Below, piece by piece: positions 56,316 to 64,000 of a DNA stretch of 64,000 nucleotides. The notes beneath the pieces are model-generated. The model was not told the DNA's origin, made no database searches, and was given only the letters and a program-made list of their open reading frames with translations. Both the position numbers and the translations under genes were made by a program. The first letter of the stretch is position 1; the number at the start of each line of letters is the position of its first letter. The DNA is from DATKFM01 sp963810485 (GTDB lineage: Bacteria; Pseudomonadota; Alphaproteobacteria; Dongiales; Dongiaceae), in contig CAWENQ010000003.1 in the NCBI GenBank assembly GCA_963810485.1, forward strand, positions 558,001 through 622,000, written 5' to 3'.

Positions 56316-58226
56316 CTACTGGATCGACGTCGTGGATGACGCCGCCGGCGAATTGTTCATGCTCATCTGCTTGGCCTCGACGACCATGCATTCGATCGAA
56401 CGCTTCTTCAGGGTATTGCAGAGCGACTTGGCTTCCTTCATGTCGGCAAAGCTGCCGGCCTGCAGGCGGTAATAGATACCCTTGTCTTTACCAAGATCGG
56501 CCTTCTCCACATTGTGGGGCAGGGCCGCGAAGAGGTCTTTCTGTTCGGTGGTCAGCATCTGCCAGGATGCCGCCGCTTCGGTTTCCTTGCGGAAAGAGGC
56601 GATCTGCACCGTGTAGATCTTGGCCGAGTTGACCGTTTGCTCGGTGATCGGCGTTCCGTTGGCGGTCGTCAGCTGCTTCGGTTCGCTCTTCGCTTCTGAT
56701 GAAGCGGTCGCGAGGGTCGTAGCAGTGTTGGTCGCCTTCGGCTTCTCGGTCTCGGCTGGCGGCAAGGCGGCAATCTGCACGGAAGACCCGGTCGTCGTGG
56801 CCGATGCGGTCTCTGTCTTAACCACAGGCGTGGCGGCCGGCGTTTCCCGGGCAGTCATGCTGTCGGATTCCCGATCGGAACTGGTCGCCAGCGAGGCTGT
56901 CGCTGTCACTGGTGCGGTCGGCTGAACCGTCGAAGCTGCGACCTGCTGCGGAACGCTGGCAGTATCATCATGGGTATCGTTAACGGGGCCGGCGCTTGCC
57001 ATCGGCAAGGTCTCCGGCGTCTCCGCCTTCGCTGTCGATGTTGCGGCGGGCGTTGCAGTCGTCGCCGGAGCCGCGGGCAGCGGCTCATTGCCCGCATCAA
57101 CCGTCGTTGTGGCCGGCGTGTCGGGCAGGGCGGCAATGTCGGCTGCGTCAACCAGCTCCTCGTTCCAGTCATCGGCCCAGTCTTCGTCGGCGACTTTGCC
57201 CTTGGAAGCGGTCGTGGTGGTGGTCGCAGCCGTGGAGCCCGGCACGTTGGTCTTCACATTGATGATGGTGGGCGCCTGGGTCTGCGGCGCCTGGGACTGT
57301 TGCCCAGTCTGAATGTTAACCACGCCATCGGTGTAGGGCGAGGGCTCCTCAATCCCGGTCACCACCGCGATCTGTTGGCTCGCGGCGACAAACTGGGTGC
57401 CCTTGAACTCGATGCCGAAGGCCCGGCGGAGAAGGACGGCCTTGTCCTCATTGCTCTCCGCCTGCTCGAGGGCGGCAACCTGCTGCATCGTTCCGGCCGT
57501 TGCGCCGGCGCGCGCCGTCATCATCGCATCCTGGGACCGGCCGGCGGCCGCATAGACCAGGGCTAGGTTCTGCTTGGTGATGGGAGTCGATTTTGTCGAG
57601 GACGCGATCTCTTCCAACAGCTTGATCGATTCGGCGTGATTGCCGGTGAGCGCCAGTGACAGCGCCAGATTGTTCTTTGCCGAGTAGTTTCCGTGATCGA
57701 TCTGCAACACCCGGCGGTAGACCGCCTGCGCTTCGGTATGTTTGCCGAGCATATCCTTGGTCACGCCCAGCGTGTTCATCGACTTGGTGTCCGAGCCGTC
57801 GATCTGCACCGCCTTCTCAAGATGCGCGATCGCGAACTGCGGCTCGCCCTTCATCATGCGGGCGCTCCCCAGGCCACGGAGGGCGCGGCTGCTGTTAGGG
57901 TTAATCTCCAGGGCACGCGCATATCCGAGTGCTGCGTTATCGAGCGCGCCGAGTGCCAGGTAGCAATCGCCGATGCCAAGGAGGGCATCGATGTTCTGGG
58001 GTTCTGCGGCCGCTACCTGCTGAAAGATGCCGACGGCATTGGCGTAGTTGCCGTCTTGCTCCAGCTTCTGCGCCAGCGTCATCGCATTGACATCGCTGGG
58101 TACGGTCGCTGAGGGGGAACCCACATACTCCTGGCTCCCGGTCTGCGTCTGCGCGCAGCCGCTGATGATGAGCGGCAACCCAATGGCGAGAATGGCGGTC
58201 CAATGGGCCTTAGATGGAAATGGCAT
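56316..58226 (-). CDS. TPR and SPOR domain lipoprotein
   Basis: About 636 residues from the ATG at 58226. The lipobox LIISGC places the lipidated Cys at about residue 24. Residues 60-230 hold four to five TPR repeats (LEQDGNYANAVGIFQQVAAA and following), resembling TadD-like lipoproteins. A long Ala/Thr/Pro/Ser-rich linker of over 200 residues ends in a C-terminal SPOR domain (IYTVQIASFRKETEAAASWQ to ECMVVEAKQ). The combination suggests an envelope scaffold tethered to the outer membrane and to septal peptidoglycan; no tad genes are nearby. Confidence 0.85.
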   Translation of the reverse strand: MPFPSKAHWTAILAIGLPLIISGCAQTQTGSQEYVGSPSATVPSDVNAMTLAQKLEQDGNYANAVGIFQQVAAAEPQNIDALLGIGDCYLALGALDNAALGYARALEINPNSSRALRGLGSARMMKGEPQFAIAHLEKAVQIDGSDTKSMNTLGVTKDMLGKHTEAQAVYRRVLQIDHGNYSAKNNLALSLALTGNHAESIKLLEEIASSTKSTPITKQNLALVYAAAGRSQDAMMTARAGATAGTMQQVAALEQAESNEDKAVLLRRAFGIEFKGTQFVAASQQIAVVTGIEEPSPYTDGVVNIQTGQQSQAPQTQAPTIINVKTNVPGSTAATTTTTASKGKVADEDWADDWNEELVDAADIAALPDTPATTTVDAGNEPLPAAPATTATPAATSTAKAETPETLPMASAGPVNDTHDDTASVPQQVAASTVQPTAPVTATASLATSSDRESDSMTARETPAATPVVKTETASATTTGSSVQIAALPPAETEKPKATNTATTLATASSEAKSEPKQLTTANGTPITEQTVNSAKIYTVQIASFRKETEAAASWQMLTTEQKDLFAALPHNVEKADLGKDKGIYYRLQAGSFADMKEAKSLCNTLKKRSIECMVVEAKQMSMNNSPAASSTTSIQ

Positions 58227-58384
58227 AAATAGCCTCCGCGTCGAACAAAAAATTGGTGGCGAATCCCTGATCGACGCGGATATTGCGGCAGAAGTGCTTA
58301 GCACTTGGTTAACGCCGATTAAGCCTAAGTATCTGTTACCAAAGAAAAGTTGGTCTGTGCGCCGGGCATACAGCAGAAAAAATT

Positions 58385-58417
58385 CCCGGGAATGCCGAGT
58401 TTCGCGGCATTCCCGGG
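58385..58417 (-). terminator. terminator of mscL
   Basis: A perfect 13-bp stem (CCCGGGAATGCCG with CGGCATTCCCGGG) and 7-base loop. On the minus strand it is followed by AATTTTTTCTG. A second, smaller hairpin lies at 58432-58448 nearer to mscL. Confidence 0.85.
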
Positions 58418-58470
58418 CTCCGATTGTCGAGCGCCCGGTTCTCGGGCGTCATCTTTCAATTTCAGGTAGA

Positions 58471-58893
58471 TCAGGCCCGCTTCATCAGGTCGCGGATCTC
58501 CTCGAGGAGGATTTCCGAACGTGGCGGCGCCGGCGGCGCGGCCGGAGCCGGGGGAGCCTTCCGCATCGCCGTGTTCATGGCCTTGATCAGCATGAACATC
58601 ACGAACGCGACGATGATGAAATTGATGACCAGGTTGATGAAGACGCCGAGGTTGATCGTCGCCGCTCCGGCCTCCTTTGCCGCCGCCAATGTGGCGTACT
58701 GCTCCTGAGGGCCACTGAGGTTGATGAACATGTTGCTGAAATCGACGCCGCCTGTGACCGCACCGACAACAGGCATTATCAGGTCGTTAACCATGGAGTT
58801 GACCAAGGCACCAAAGGCGACGCCGATGATGATGCCGACTGCCATGTCGACAAGATTGCCGCGCATGGCAAAGTCGCGAAACTCTTTTAGCAT
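58471..58893 (-). CDS. mscL: large-conductance mechanosensitive channel MscL
   Basis: A 140-residue pentameric channel that opens under hypo-osmotic shock. The N-terminal helix and pore-lining TM1 read MLKEFRDFAMRGNLVDMAVG and IIGVAFGALVNSMVNDLIMP. TM2 is NFIIVAFVMFMLIKAM, and the cytoplasmic helix follows a Pro/Ala-rich stretch (PPAPAAPPAPPRSEILLEEI). Length is typical. Confidence 0.95.
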   Translation of the reverse strand: MLKEFRDFAMRGNLVDMAVGIIIGVAFGALVNSMVNDLIMPVVGAVTGGVDFSNMFINLSGPQEQYATLAAAKEAGAATINLGVFINLVINFIIVAFVMFMLIKAMNTAMRKAPPAPAAPPAPPRSEILLEEIRDLMKRA

Positions 58894-59078
58894 TTGGTAC
58901 TACCTCCCCTGTGACGAATAGGATCGTGAAGGGCCCAGCGACGGCGGCATGCAGTAGATCGTCAGGCCGCCATCGATGAGGGCCTGCGCAACTTAATCCT
59001 AACTGCTCGGTCGTTGATGTCACGGAGGGACTGCCGCCGGCACGGCATTGCCACGAGCGAGGAGGGCAGCCGTCGAGC

Positions 59079-59168
59079 TGGCGGATGGGGTGGGATTCGA
59101 ACCCACGAGGAGCTTACACCCCTGCCGGTTTTCAAGACCGGTGCCTTCAACCGCTCGGCCACCCATCC
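59079..59168 (-). tRNA. tRNA-Ser (anticodon TGA)
   Basis: A class II tRNA read on the minus strand. The acceptor arm GGATGGG pairs with CCCATCC, discriminator G and an encoded CCA follow. The anticodon stem CCGGT/ACCGG carries the loop CTTGAAA with anticodon TGA. A long variable arm (GCAGGGGTGTAAGCTCC region) precedes the T arm (GTGGG TTCGAAT CCCAC). Total length is 90 bases. Confidence 0.95.
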
Positions 59169-59308
59169 CTGCTGGACGGCGTTACATACACAGGCCGCCT
59201 GGACTTTACTAGGCTCCGGCGGCTTCCTCTGAACGCTCGACCCAATCCATTGATTGCATTTGGCGCATGGCTACTATAGGCAGCGGATTCGGAATCTGGA
59301 TCGAGGCT

Positions 59309-60286
59309 ATGACGCGTTACCCCACACTTAGGCTGGTGCTGGCCGTCCTCGCTGTCGTCGCGCTCGCCGGCTGCGCGGGCGGCAAGTCGCCGAGTTCGGC
59401 GCCGTCCTCAGGCTACAAGGTCGGCAAGCCCTATCAGATCGCCGGCGTCTGGTACTACCCGCATGTCGATTACGAGTATGACGAGACCGGCATTGCCTCC
59501 TGGTACGGCCCCGGCTTTCACGGGAAGAAAACGGCCAGCGGCGAGACCTACGACCAGAACGGATTGACCGCGGCCCATCGGACATTGCCGCTGCCCAGCC
59601 TTGTGCGGGTGACGAACCTCGTCAATGGGCGCCAGATCACTCTTAGGGTTAATGACCGGGGACCCTTCGCCCATGGGCGGATCCTGGATGTCTCCAAGCG
59701 GGGAGCTCAGCTCCTGGACTTCGAGAGAACCGGCACCGCCAAGGTGCGCGTGGAGATCCTGGCCGAGGAAAGCAGGCAACTCGCTTATCAAGCCGGCGCC
59801 TACAAAGTCGCGCCCGAAGTCTCCAGCGGGACAAGCGGCTCGACAGCGTCCGGCCAGGGTAGCCTCCAGGTCGCGGCGGCGCCTGTCGGCGATCTGGCGC
59901 AAGAGCCGCTCCCGCCTCCGCCAGGTGGCCAGGCAGCGGCGCCAAAAGTCAATCAACCGGTAACCAAGCCGGTTCAGCCGGCTACGTCCATCGAAGACAA
60001 AGTGCTTGCGGCAGCGCCAGCACCGGATGGCAAGGTCAAAAAAGTGCCGGTCAAGGCGGCGAACATGTATGTCCAGGCGGGCGCCTTCACCAGCCAAAGC
60101 AATGCCAACCGCCTTGCCAGCCGGTTGGCCAAGTTCGGCCAGGCCCGGATCGTGCCGGTGGTCGTGGACAGGCAGAAATTCTACCGGGTCCGGGTCGGTC
60201 CGATCGCCTCGGTGGCAGATGCCGATCGAATCCTGGATCAGGTCGTCGGCGCCGGCAATCCGCAGGCGAAGATCGTCGTCGAGTAG
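59309..60286 (+). CDS. rlpA: septal ring lytic transglycosylase RlpA family protein, with SPOR domain
   Basis: A 325-residue outer-membrane lipoprotein. The lipobox is VVALAGC with Cys22. The double-psi beta-barrel (about residues 60-155) shows GIASWYGPGFHGKKTASGET, AAHRTLPLPSLVRVTNL and RVNDRGPFAHGRILDVSK, with the catalytic-type Asp. A Pro-rich linker leads to a C-terminal SPOR domain (VQAGAFTSQSNANRLASRL). It acts on denuded glycans at the septum in studied relatives. It opens the run rlpA-dac-tmk-holB-metG. Confidence 0.93.
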   Translation: MTRYPTLRLVLAVLAVVALAGCAGGKSPSSAPSSGYKVGKPYQIAGVWYYPHVDYEYDETGIASWYGPGFHGKKTASGETYDQNGLTAAHRTLPLPSLVRVTNLVNGRQITLRVNDRGPFAHGRILDVSKRGAQLLDFERTGTAKVRVEILAEESRQLAYQAGAYKVAPEVSSGTSGSTASGQGSLQVAAAPVGDLAQEPLPPPPGGQAAAPKVNQPVTKPVQPATSIEDKVLAAAPAPDGKVKKVPVKAANMYVQAGAFTSQSNANRLASRLAKFGQARIVPVVVDRQKFYRVRVGPIASVADADRILDQVVGAGNPQAKIVVE

Positions 60287-60409
60287 GCGGGGAGCCGCAC
60301 CGTCGTTAACACAATTTCGACCAAATTTGCTTCTATTGGCCCTGTGGCTGCGTGCAAGATTTCCGGCCGGGGCGAAACAGGCCGGTCCATACTGACTCAG
60401 AGGGATAAG

Positions 60410-61555
60410 ATGCTGTCAGGCTTATTGAAACGCGAGGTACTTGGCGCCATTGCGGCGCTCATGATGATGTTCGCCGCCGGCGCGGCGGCAGCTGTCGATA
60501 CGCTCGCCAAGCAGGCGATCATCGCCGACTATCAGACCGGCACCGTGCTGTTCGAGAAGAACGCCGATGAGCCGATCCATCCGGCTTCCATGAGCAAGCT
60601 CATGACACTGGATATTCTGTTCGAACGGTTGAAGAAGGGGCAGATCACCCTGAACGACACGTTTCCAGTCTCCGAACGGGCTTGGGCGCATAACGAAGGC
60701 TCAACCATGTTTGTCGGCATCAACTCCCAGGTCCGCGTCGAAGACCTGATCCGCGGCATCGTGGTGCAGTCTGGCAACGATGCCTGCATCGTGGTGGCGG
60801 AAGAATTCTCCGGGACCGAGGAGGCCTTCGTCGAGGAGATGAACAAGCGGGCCGTCGAATTAGGCCTGGAGAACAGTCACTTCCGGAACTCTCACGGCCT
60901 CGAGGATCCCAATCACAAGATGACGGCACGGGATCTGCTTAAGCTCGCTGAGCATATTTATCGCGAATACCCGGATTATTATCACTATTTCGCCGAGCGC
61001 GAGTTCGTCTTCAACGGCATCAAGCAGGAGAACCGCAATCTCCTGGTCTACAAGAACATCGGCGTGGACGGCCTGAAGACCGGGCATCTCAGTGTTTCGG
61101 GATTTGGCGTTGTGATCTCCGCGCAGCGCGACGGACGCCGGGTCTTCATTGTCCTGCACGGCATGAACAGCATGAAGGAACGTTCCGACGAGTCCACGAA
61201 CATGGTCGAGTGGGCCTTCCGCGAGTTCAACAACTATACCCTGGCCAAGCCGGGACAGGTGCTGGATGAAGCGCCGGTCTGGTACGGGAGCGAGGCGACT
61301 GTACCGCTCACGGTGGCCAACGATCTCATCGCGACCTTGCCGCGAAACGGAAGGGACCAGGCGCAGGTTAAGGTTACCTTCGACGGCCCGATCCCAGCGC
61401 CGATTGCCCAAGGCCAGGAAGTCGGCAAGATCGTCATCGAGGCCCCTGGATACGGCAAGACCGAGGTCCCCCTCGTGGCGGCGGCCGCTGTCGAACGCCA
61501 GGGATTTGTCGGCCGCGCTTTCAGCAATCTGGAGTACTTCCTGTTTGGCATGTAG
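60410..61555 (+). CDS. D-alanyl-D-alanine carboxypeptidase (DacA/DacC type)
   Basis: A 381-residue penicillin-binding protein of the S11 family. A signal peptide lies at MLSGLLKREVLGAIAALMMM. The catalytic motifs are S60-M-S-K63, S121-G-N123 in VQSGNDACIVV, and K223-T-G225 in DGLKTGHLS. The C-terminal PBP5-type beta domain (about 290-370) and a terminal amphipathic anchor (FVGRAFSNLEYFLFGM) complete it. Unlike the other carboxypeptidase in this window it has no SPOR domain. Confidence 0.94.
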   Translation: MLSGLLKREVLGAIAALMMMFAAGAAAAVDTLAKQAIIADYQTGTVLFEKNADEPIHPASMSKLMTLDILFERLKKGQITLNDTFPVSERAWAHNEGSTMFVGINSQVRVEDLIRGIVVQSGNDACIVVAEEFSGTEEAFVEEMNKRAVELGLENSHFRNSHGLEDPNHKMTARDLLKLAEHIYREYPDYYHYFAEREFVFNGIKQENRNLLVYKNIGVDGLKTGHLSVSGFGVVISAQRDGRRVFIVLHGMNSMKERSDESTNMVEWAFREFNNYTLAKPGQVLDEAPVWYGSEATVPLTVANDLIATLPRNGRDQAQVKVTFDGPIPAPIAQGQEVGKIVIEAPGYGKTEVPLVAAAAVERQGFVGRAFSNLEYFLFGM

Positions 61556-61592
61556 ACAGGGAACCGGATTTTGATTGCCAGAGTGACATCGC

Positions 61593-62246
61593 ATGGTCGC
61601 AAACACCGGCGGGCGCGGTCGGTTCATCACTGTTGAAGGCGGGGAGGGCGGCGGCAAGTCGACCCAGAGCAAACTCTTGCTGCCTTGGTTAAGCGAACGT
61701 GGCTTACATGCTGTGGCGACACGGGAACCGGGAGGTTCACCCGGCGCCGAGCGGATCCGGGAACTGCTGGTCACCGGCGATGCCGGCCGCTGGACTCCCA
61801 TGACGGAGGTTCTGCTCCACTATGCCGCCCGCCAGGAACATATCCACCGTGTCATCGAACCCGCGTTGACGGCGGGGCGATGGGTGATCTGCGATCGCTT
61901 CTTCGATTCCACTACAGCCTATCAGGGCTATGGCCACGGCGTTGCATTGGATTTTATCGAAACGCTTCGCAACCGGATCGTTGGCGTCGAACATCGGCCC
62001 GATCTTACTCTGATACTTGATCTTCCGGCCGACGAAGGCATTCGCCGCAGCCAGAGCCGGGCAAACACAGAACGCCGCTACGAGTTGATGCCGATCGAAT
62101 TTCACCAGCGGCTTCGCCAAGGGTTCCAAGCGATCGCAGGGCAGGAACCGGAGCGCTGCCGGATCATCGACGCCCTGCAGGGGATCGAAAAGGTGCAGAA
62201 TCAAATTCGCGATGTCATCTCCAAGCGTTTCGACTTGGCGGCCTAA
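61593..62246 (+). CDS. tmk: thymidylate kinase
   Basis: Phosphorylates dTMP to dTDP, 217 residues. The P-loop is FITVEGGEGGGKSTQSKLL. The DRF(Y) motif is in VICDRFFDSTTAYQGYGHGV, and the LID region has RRSQSRANTERRYE. It lies between the carboxypeptidase and holB with a 2-base gap to holB, so it is co-transcribed. Confidence 0.96.
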   Translation: MVANTGGRGRFITVEGGEGGGKSTQSKLLLPWLSERGLHAVATREPGGSPGAERIRELLVTGDAGRWTPMTEVLLHYAARQEHIHRVIEPALTAGRWVICDRFFDSTTAYQGYGHGVALDFIETLRNRIVGVEHRPDLTLILDLPADEGIRRSQSRANTERRYELMPIEFHQRLRQGFQAIAGQEPERCRIIDALQGIEKVQNQIRDVISKRFDLAA

Positions 62247-62248
62247 CC

Positions 62249-63316
62249 ATGGCAGCAGACGAGCAGGAAATCCTGGAGCCGCGGCGCAACGGCCACTTCC
62301 GTGGTCATGATCTTGCGGAGGCGGCGATCCTGCGCACCTGGTCTTCAAATCGCATCCCCCACGCATGGTTAATCACCGGACCGCGTGGCATCGGCAAGGC
62401 GACTCTGGCCTATCGCTTTGCGCGGCTGGCGCTGAGCGGGCAGGGCGGCGATGACGGACTGTTTGGCGCCACGGTACCGTCCCTCCAGATCGAACCGGCC
62501 TCGCCGGTGTTCCGCCAGGTCGCATCCGGCGCTCATCCGGATCTGATGGTGGTGGAACGTGGTTACGACGAGAAGAAGGATCGTCTGCGGACCGAGATCG
62601 TGGTCGACGACATCCGCCGCGCGGTCGATTTCATGCATTTGAAGTCGGCGATGGGCGGCTGGCGGGTCGTCATCGTCGATTGCGCCGACGACATGAACCG
62701 GAACAGCGCCAACGCGCTCCTCAAAATCCTCGAAGAGCCGCCACAGCGGACGCTGCTCCTGCTGGTCAGTCATGCTCCGGGCGGGCTATTGCCGACAATC
62801 CGCTCCAGATGCCGGCGCCTGGAGCTGGCGCCACTGCCGGAGGCCGTCGTCAGCGAGCTTATTCACCATTACGAGCCGGGTCTCGATCCCGCGGAGGTGC
62901 GCCAGTTGACGGAAATCGCCGGCGGGTCCATCGGCCGCGCGCTTACGGTCGCCGGCGCCGGCGGCCTGGAGATCCATTCCGAGTTGAACCGGCAGCTTTC
63001 GGCGCTGCCCAACCTGCCGATGGGCGAAATCCATGCATTTGCCGAAAAGGTGGGAAAACCCGGCGGCGAAAGCCCGTTCGAAATGGCATCGGAACTGCTG
63101 CTGATCTGGCTCGGCCGGGTCGTCCGGCAGCGGGCGACCGGGGCAGGGCGTCCGCCATCGGCCGCCGTGGCGGGACGGGGGAGTCTTGAACAATGGCTGG
63201 CCCTGTGGGAAAAGACCGATAGCCTGTTCAAGCGGACCGACGTCATCAATTTGGACCGCAAGCAGGTTTGGATCGGCGCCATGGTCGACATCGCCCAGTT
63301 GACGGCGGCGCGGTAA
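62249..63316 (+). CDS. holB: DNA polymerase III subunit delta'
   Basis: Clamp-loader subunit of the DNA polymerase III holoenzyme, 355 residues. The Walker A-like loop is WLITGPRGIGKATLAYRF (about residues 40-57). The Walker B-like and SRC regions are RVVIVDCADDMNRNSANALL and PTIRSRCRRLEL, with LLKILEEPPQRTLLLL. There is no second Cys-rich zinc finger of the DnaX type, consistent with delta' in Alphaproteobacteria. Follows tmk. Confidence 0.94.
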   Translation: MAADEQEILEPRRNGHFRGHDLAEAAILRTWSSNRIPHAWLITGPRGIGKATLAYRFARLALSGQGGDDGLFGATVPSLQIEPASPVFRQVASGAHPDLMVVERGYDEKKDRLRTEIVVDDIRRAVDFMHLKSAMGGWRVVIVDCADDMNRNSANALLKILEEPPQRTLLLLVSHAPGGLLPTIRSRCRRLELAPLPEAVVSELIHHYEPGLDPAEVRQLTEIAGGSIGRALTVAGAGGLEIHSELNRQLSALPNLPMGEIHAFAEKVGKPGGESPFEMASELLLIWLGRVVRQRATGAGRPPSAAVAGRGSLEQWLALWEKTDSLFKRTDVINLDRKQVWIGAMVDIAQLTAAR

Positions 63317-63390
63317 CCTCAAGACATCGTTTACCGGAGTCAGTGCGGGTCGGCGCCCGATGACGCTTCGGTGCGCGGGAGAAGACTGGC

Positions 63391-64000
63391 GTGCGCGACA
63401 CCTATTACATAACGACGCCTATCTACTACGTGAATGACGTGCCCCATATCGGGCACGCCTATACGACTCTGGCCTGTGATGTCATCGCCCGGTTCATGCG
63501 GCTTGACGGCAAGCAGGTGAAGTTCCTCACGGGCACTGACGAGCATGGCCAGAAGGTGGAGAAGGCCGCGAAGGATGTCGGGCTCGATCCGCAGGCCTTT
63601 ACCGACAAGGTTTCGCAAAATTTTCGCGATCTGGCGAAAGCGATGAACTTCAGCAATGACGACTTCATCCGCACGACGGAGGAGCGCCACCGCAATTCAT
63701 GCCAGGAGCTGTGGCGCCGGCTCGTCGCCAAGGATCAGATCTATCTTGGCAAGTACGCCGGATGGTACGCGGTGCGCGACGAAGCCTTCTATGGTGAAGA
63801 TGAGCTTCGTGATGAAGGCGGCAAGAAGATCGCCCCTTCGGGCGCAGTCTGTGAATGGGTCGAGGAGCCGAGCTACTTCTTCCGTCTTTCGGCCTGGCAG
63901 AAGCCGTTGCTCGAATTTTATGAAAAAAATCCCGATTTCGTGGCGCCTCACACGCGGCGGAACGAAGTCATCAGCTTCGTGAAGAGCGGGCTGGACGATC
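63391..64000 (+). CDS. metG: methionyl-tRNA synthetase, 3' end beyond window
   Basis: The first 203 residues of methionyl-tRNA synthetase, running off the right edge in frame. A GTG start at 63391 with GGGAGA about 9 bases upstream gives VRDTYYITTPIYYVNDVPHI, in which the HIGH motif (HIGH at residues 19-22) is complete. The motif TGTDEHGQKVEKAA follows. The frame is open to the edge with no stop. The tmk-holB-metG order is usual for Alphaproteobacteria. Confidence 0.95.
   Translation, partial: MRDTYYITTPIYYVNDVPHIGHAYTTLACDVIARFMRLDGKQVKFLTGTDEHGQKVEKAAKDVGLDPQAFTDKVSQNFRDLAKAMNFSNDDFIRTTEERHRNSCQELWRRLVAKDQIYLGKYAGWYAVRDEAFYGEDELRDEGGKKIAPSGAVCEWVEEPSYFFRLSAWQKPLLEFYEKNPDFVAPHTRRNEVISFVKSGLDD

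Overview
This 64 kb window is a GC-rich bacterial chromosome segment, most likely from an alphaproteobacterium of the Rhodospirillales type. The evidence is gene content and order rather than any single marker: nagZ-scpA-scpB-tatABC-serS-surE-pcm-nlpD followed by yajC-secD-secF and a Mth938-type protein, gyrA-coaD, sdhE-mfd with divergent recG, and rlpA-dac-tmk-holB-metG. Most of the window is housekeeping DNA. The genus cannot be named from the sequence alone.

Layout. 0-13.5 kb: xth (cut by the window edge), erpA, dgt, argS, a SPOR protein, nagZ, scpAB, tatABC, serS, surE, pcm and an NlpD-like LysM/M23 lipoprotein, mostly one co-directional run with overlapping genes. 13.5-16.7 kb: small accessory genes, an NAD(P)-binding reductase and a DUF815 AAA+ ATPase. 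16.8-20.3 kb: yajC-secD-secF-Mth938 behind a recognisable promoter. 20.4-30.2 kb: a PuuD-like membrane protein, an NDUFAF6-like synthase homologue, trmFO, a RidA-like protein, a SPOR-bearing D,D-carboxypeptidase, a GST, a TetA-like MFS exporter and uvrA. 30.4-35.9 kb: ssb, a Tat-exported solute-binding protein, gyrA, coaD and tRNA-Lys.

36-46 kb is the accessory part. It holds a tandem pair of small exported proteins that I do not recognise (both 98 residues, cysteines at identical positions, the same C-terminal block), a PepSY-like protein, a 55-residue zinc-ribbon gene preceded by a strong hairpin/T-tract, a LysE exporter, an SDR, an M48 lipoprotein, several unrecognised small genes and a membrane-anchored winged-helix-like/TolB-like/TPR protein. 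46-64 kb returns to core genes: DUF502, recG, sdhE, mfd, a FrnE-type DsbA protein, an acyl-CoA ligase with an SDR, a TPR-SPOR lipoprotein, mscL, tRNA-Ser, rlpA, a second carboxypeptidase, tmk, holB and the start of metG.

Two themes recur. First, envelope and septum work: four SPOR proteins, two D,D-carboxypeptidases, an NlpD-like factor, RlpA and NagZ, alongside two export machines (Tat and SecDF-YajC). Second, seven genes are broken by frameshifts (xth, nagZ, the 15.1 kb secreted protein, secF, the 24 kb carboxypeptidase, uvrA and mfd). I count 13 indels; 12 are explained by one extra base that can be read as G or C, and seven lie within about 800 bases of uvrA. This looks more like residual consensus error than gene decay, but raw reads are needed to decide.
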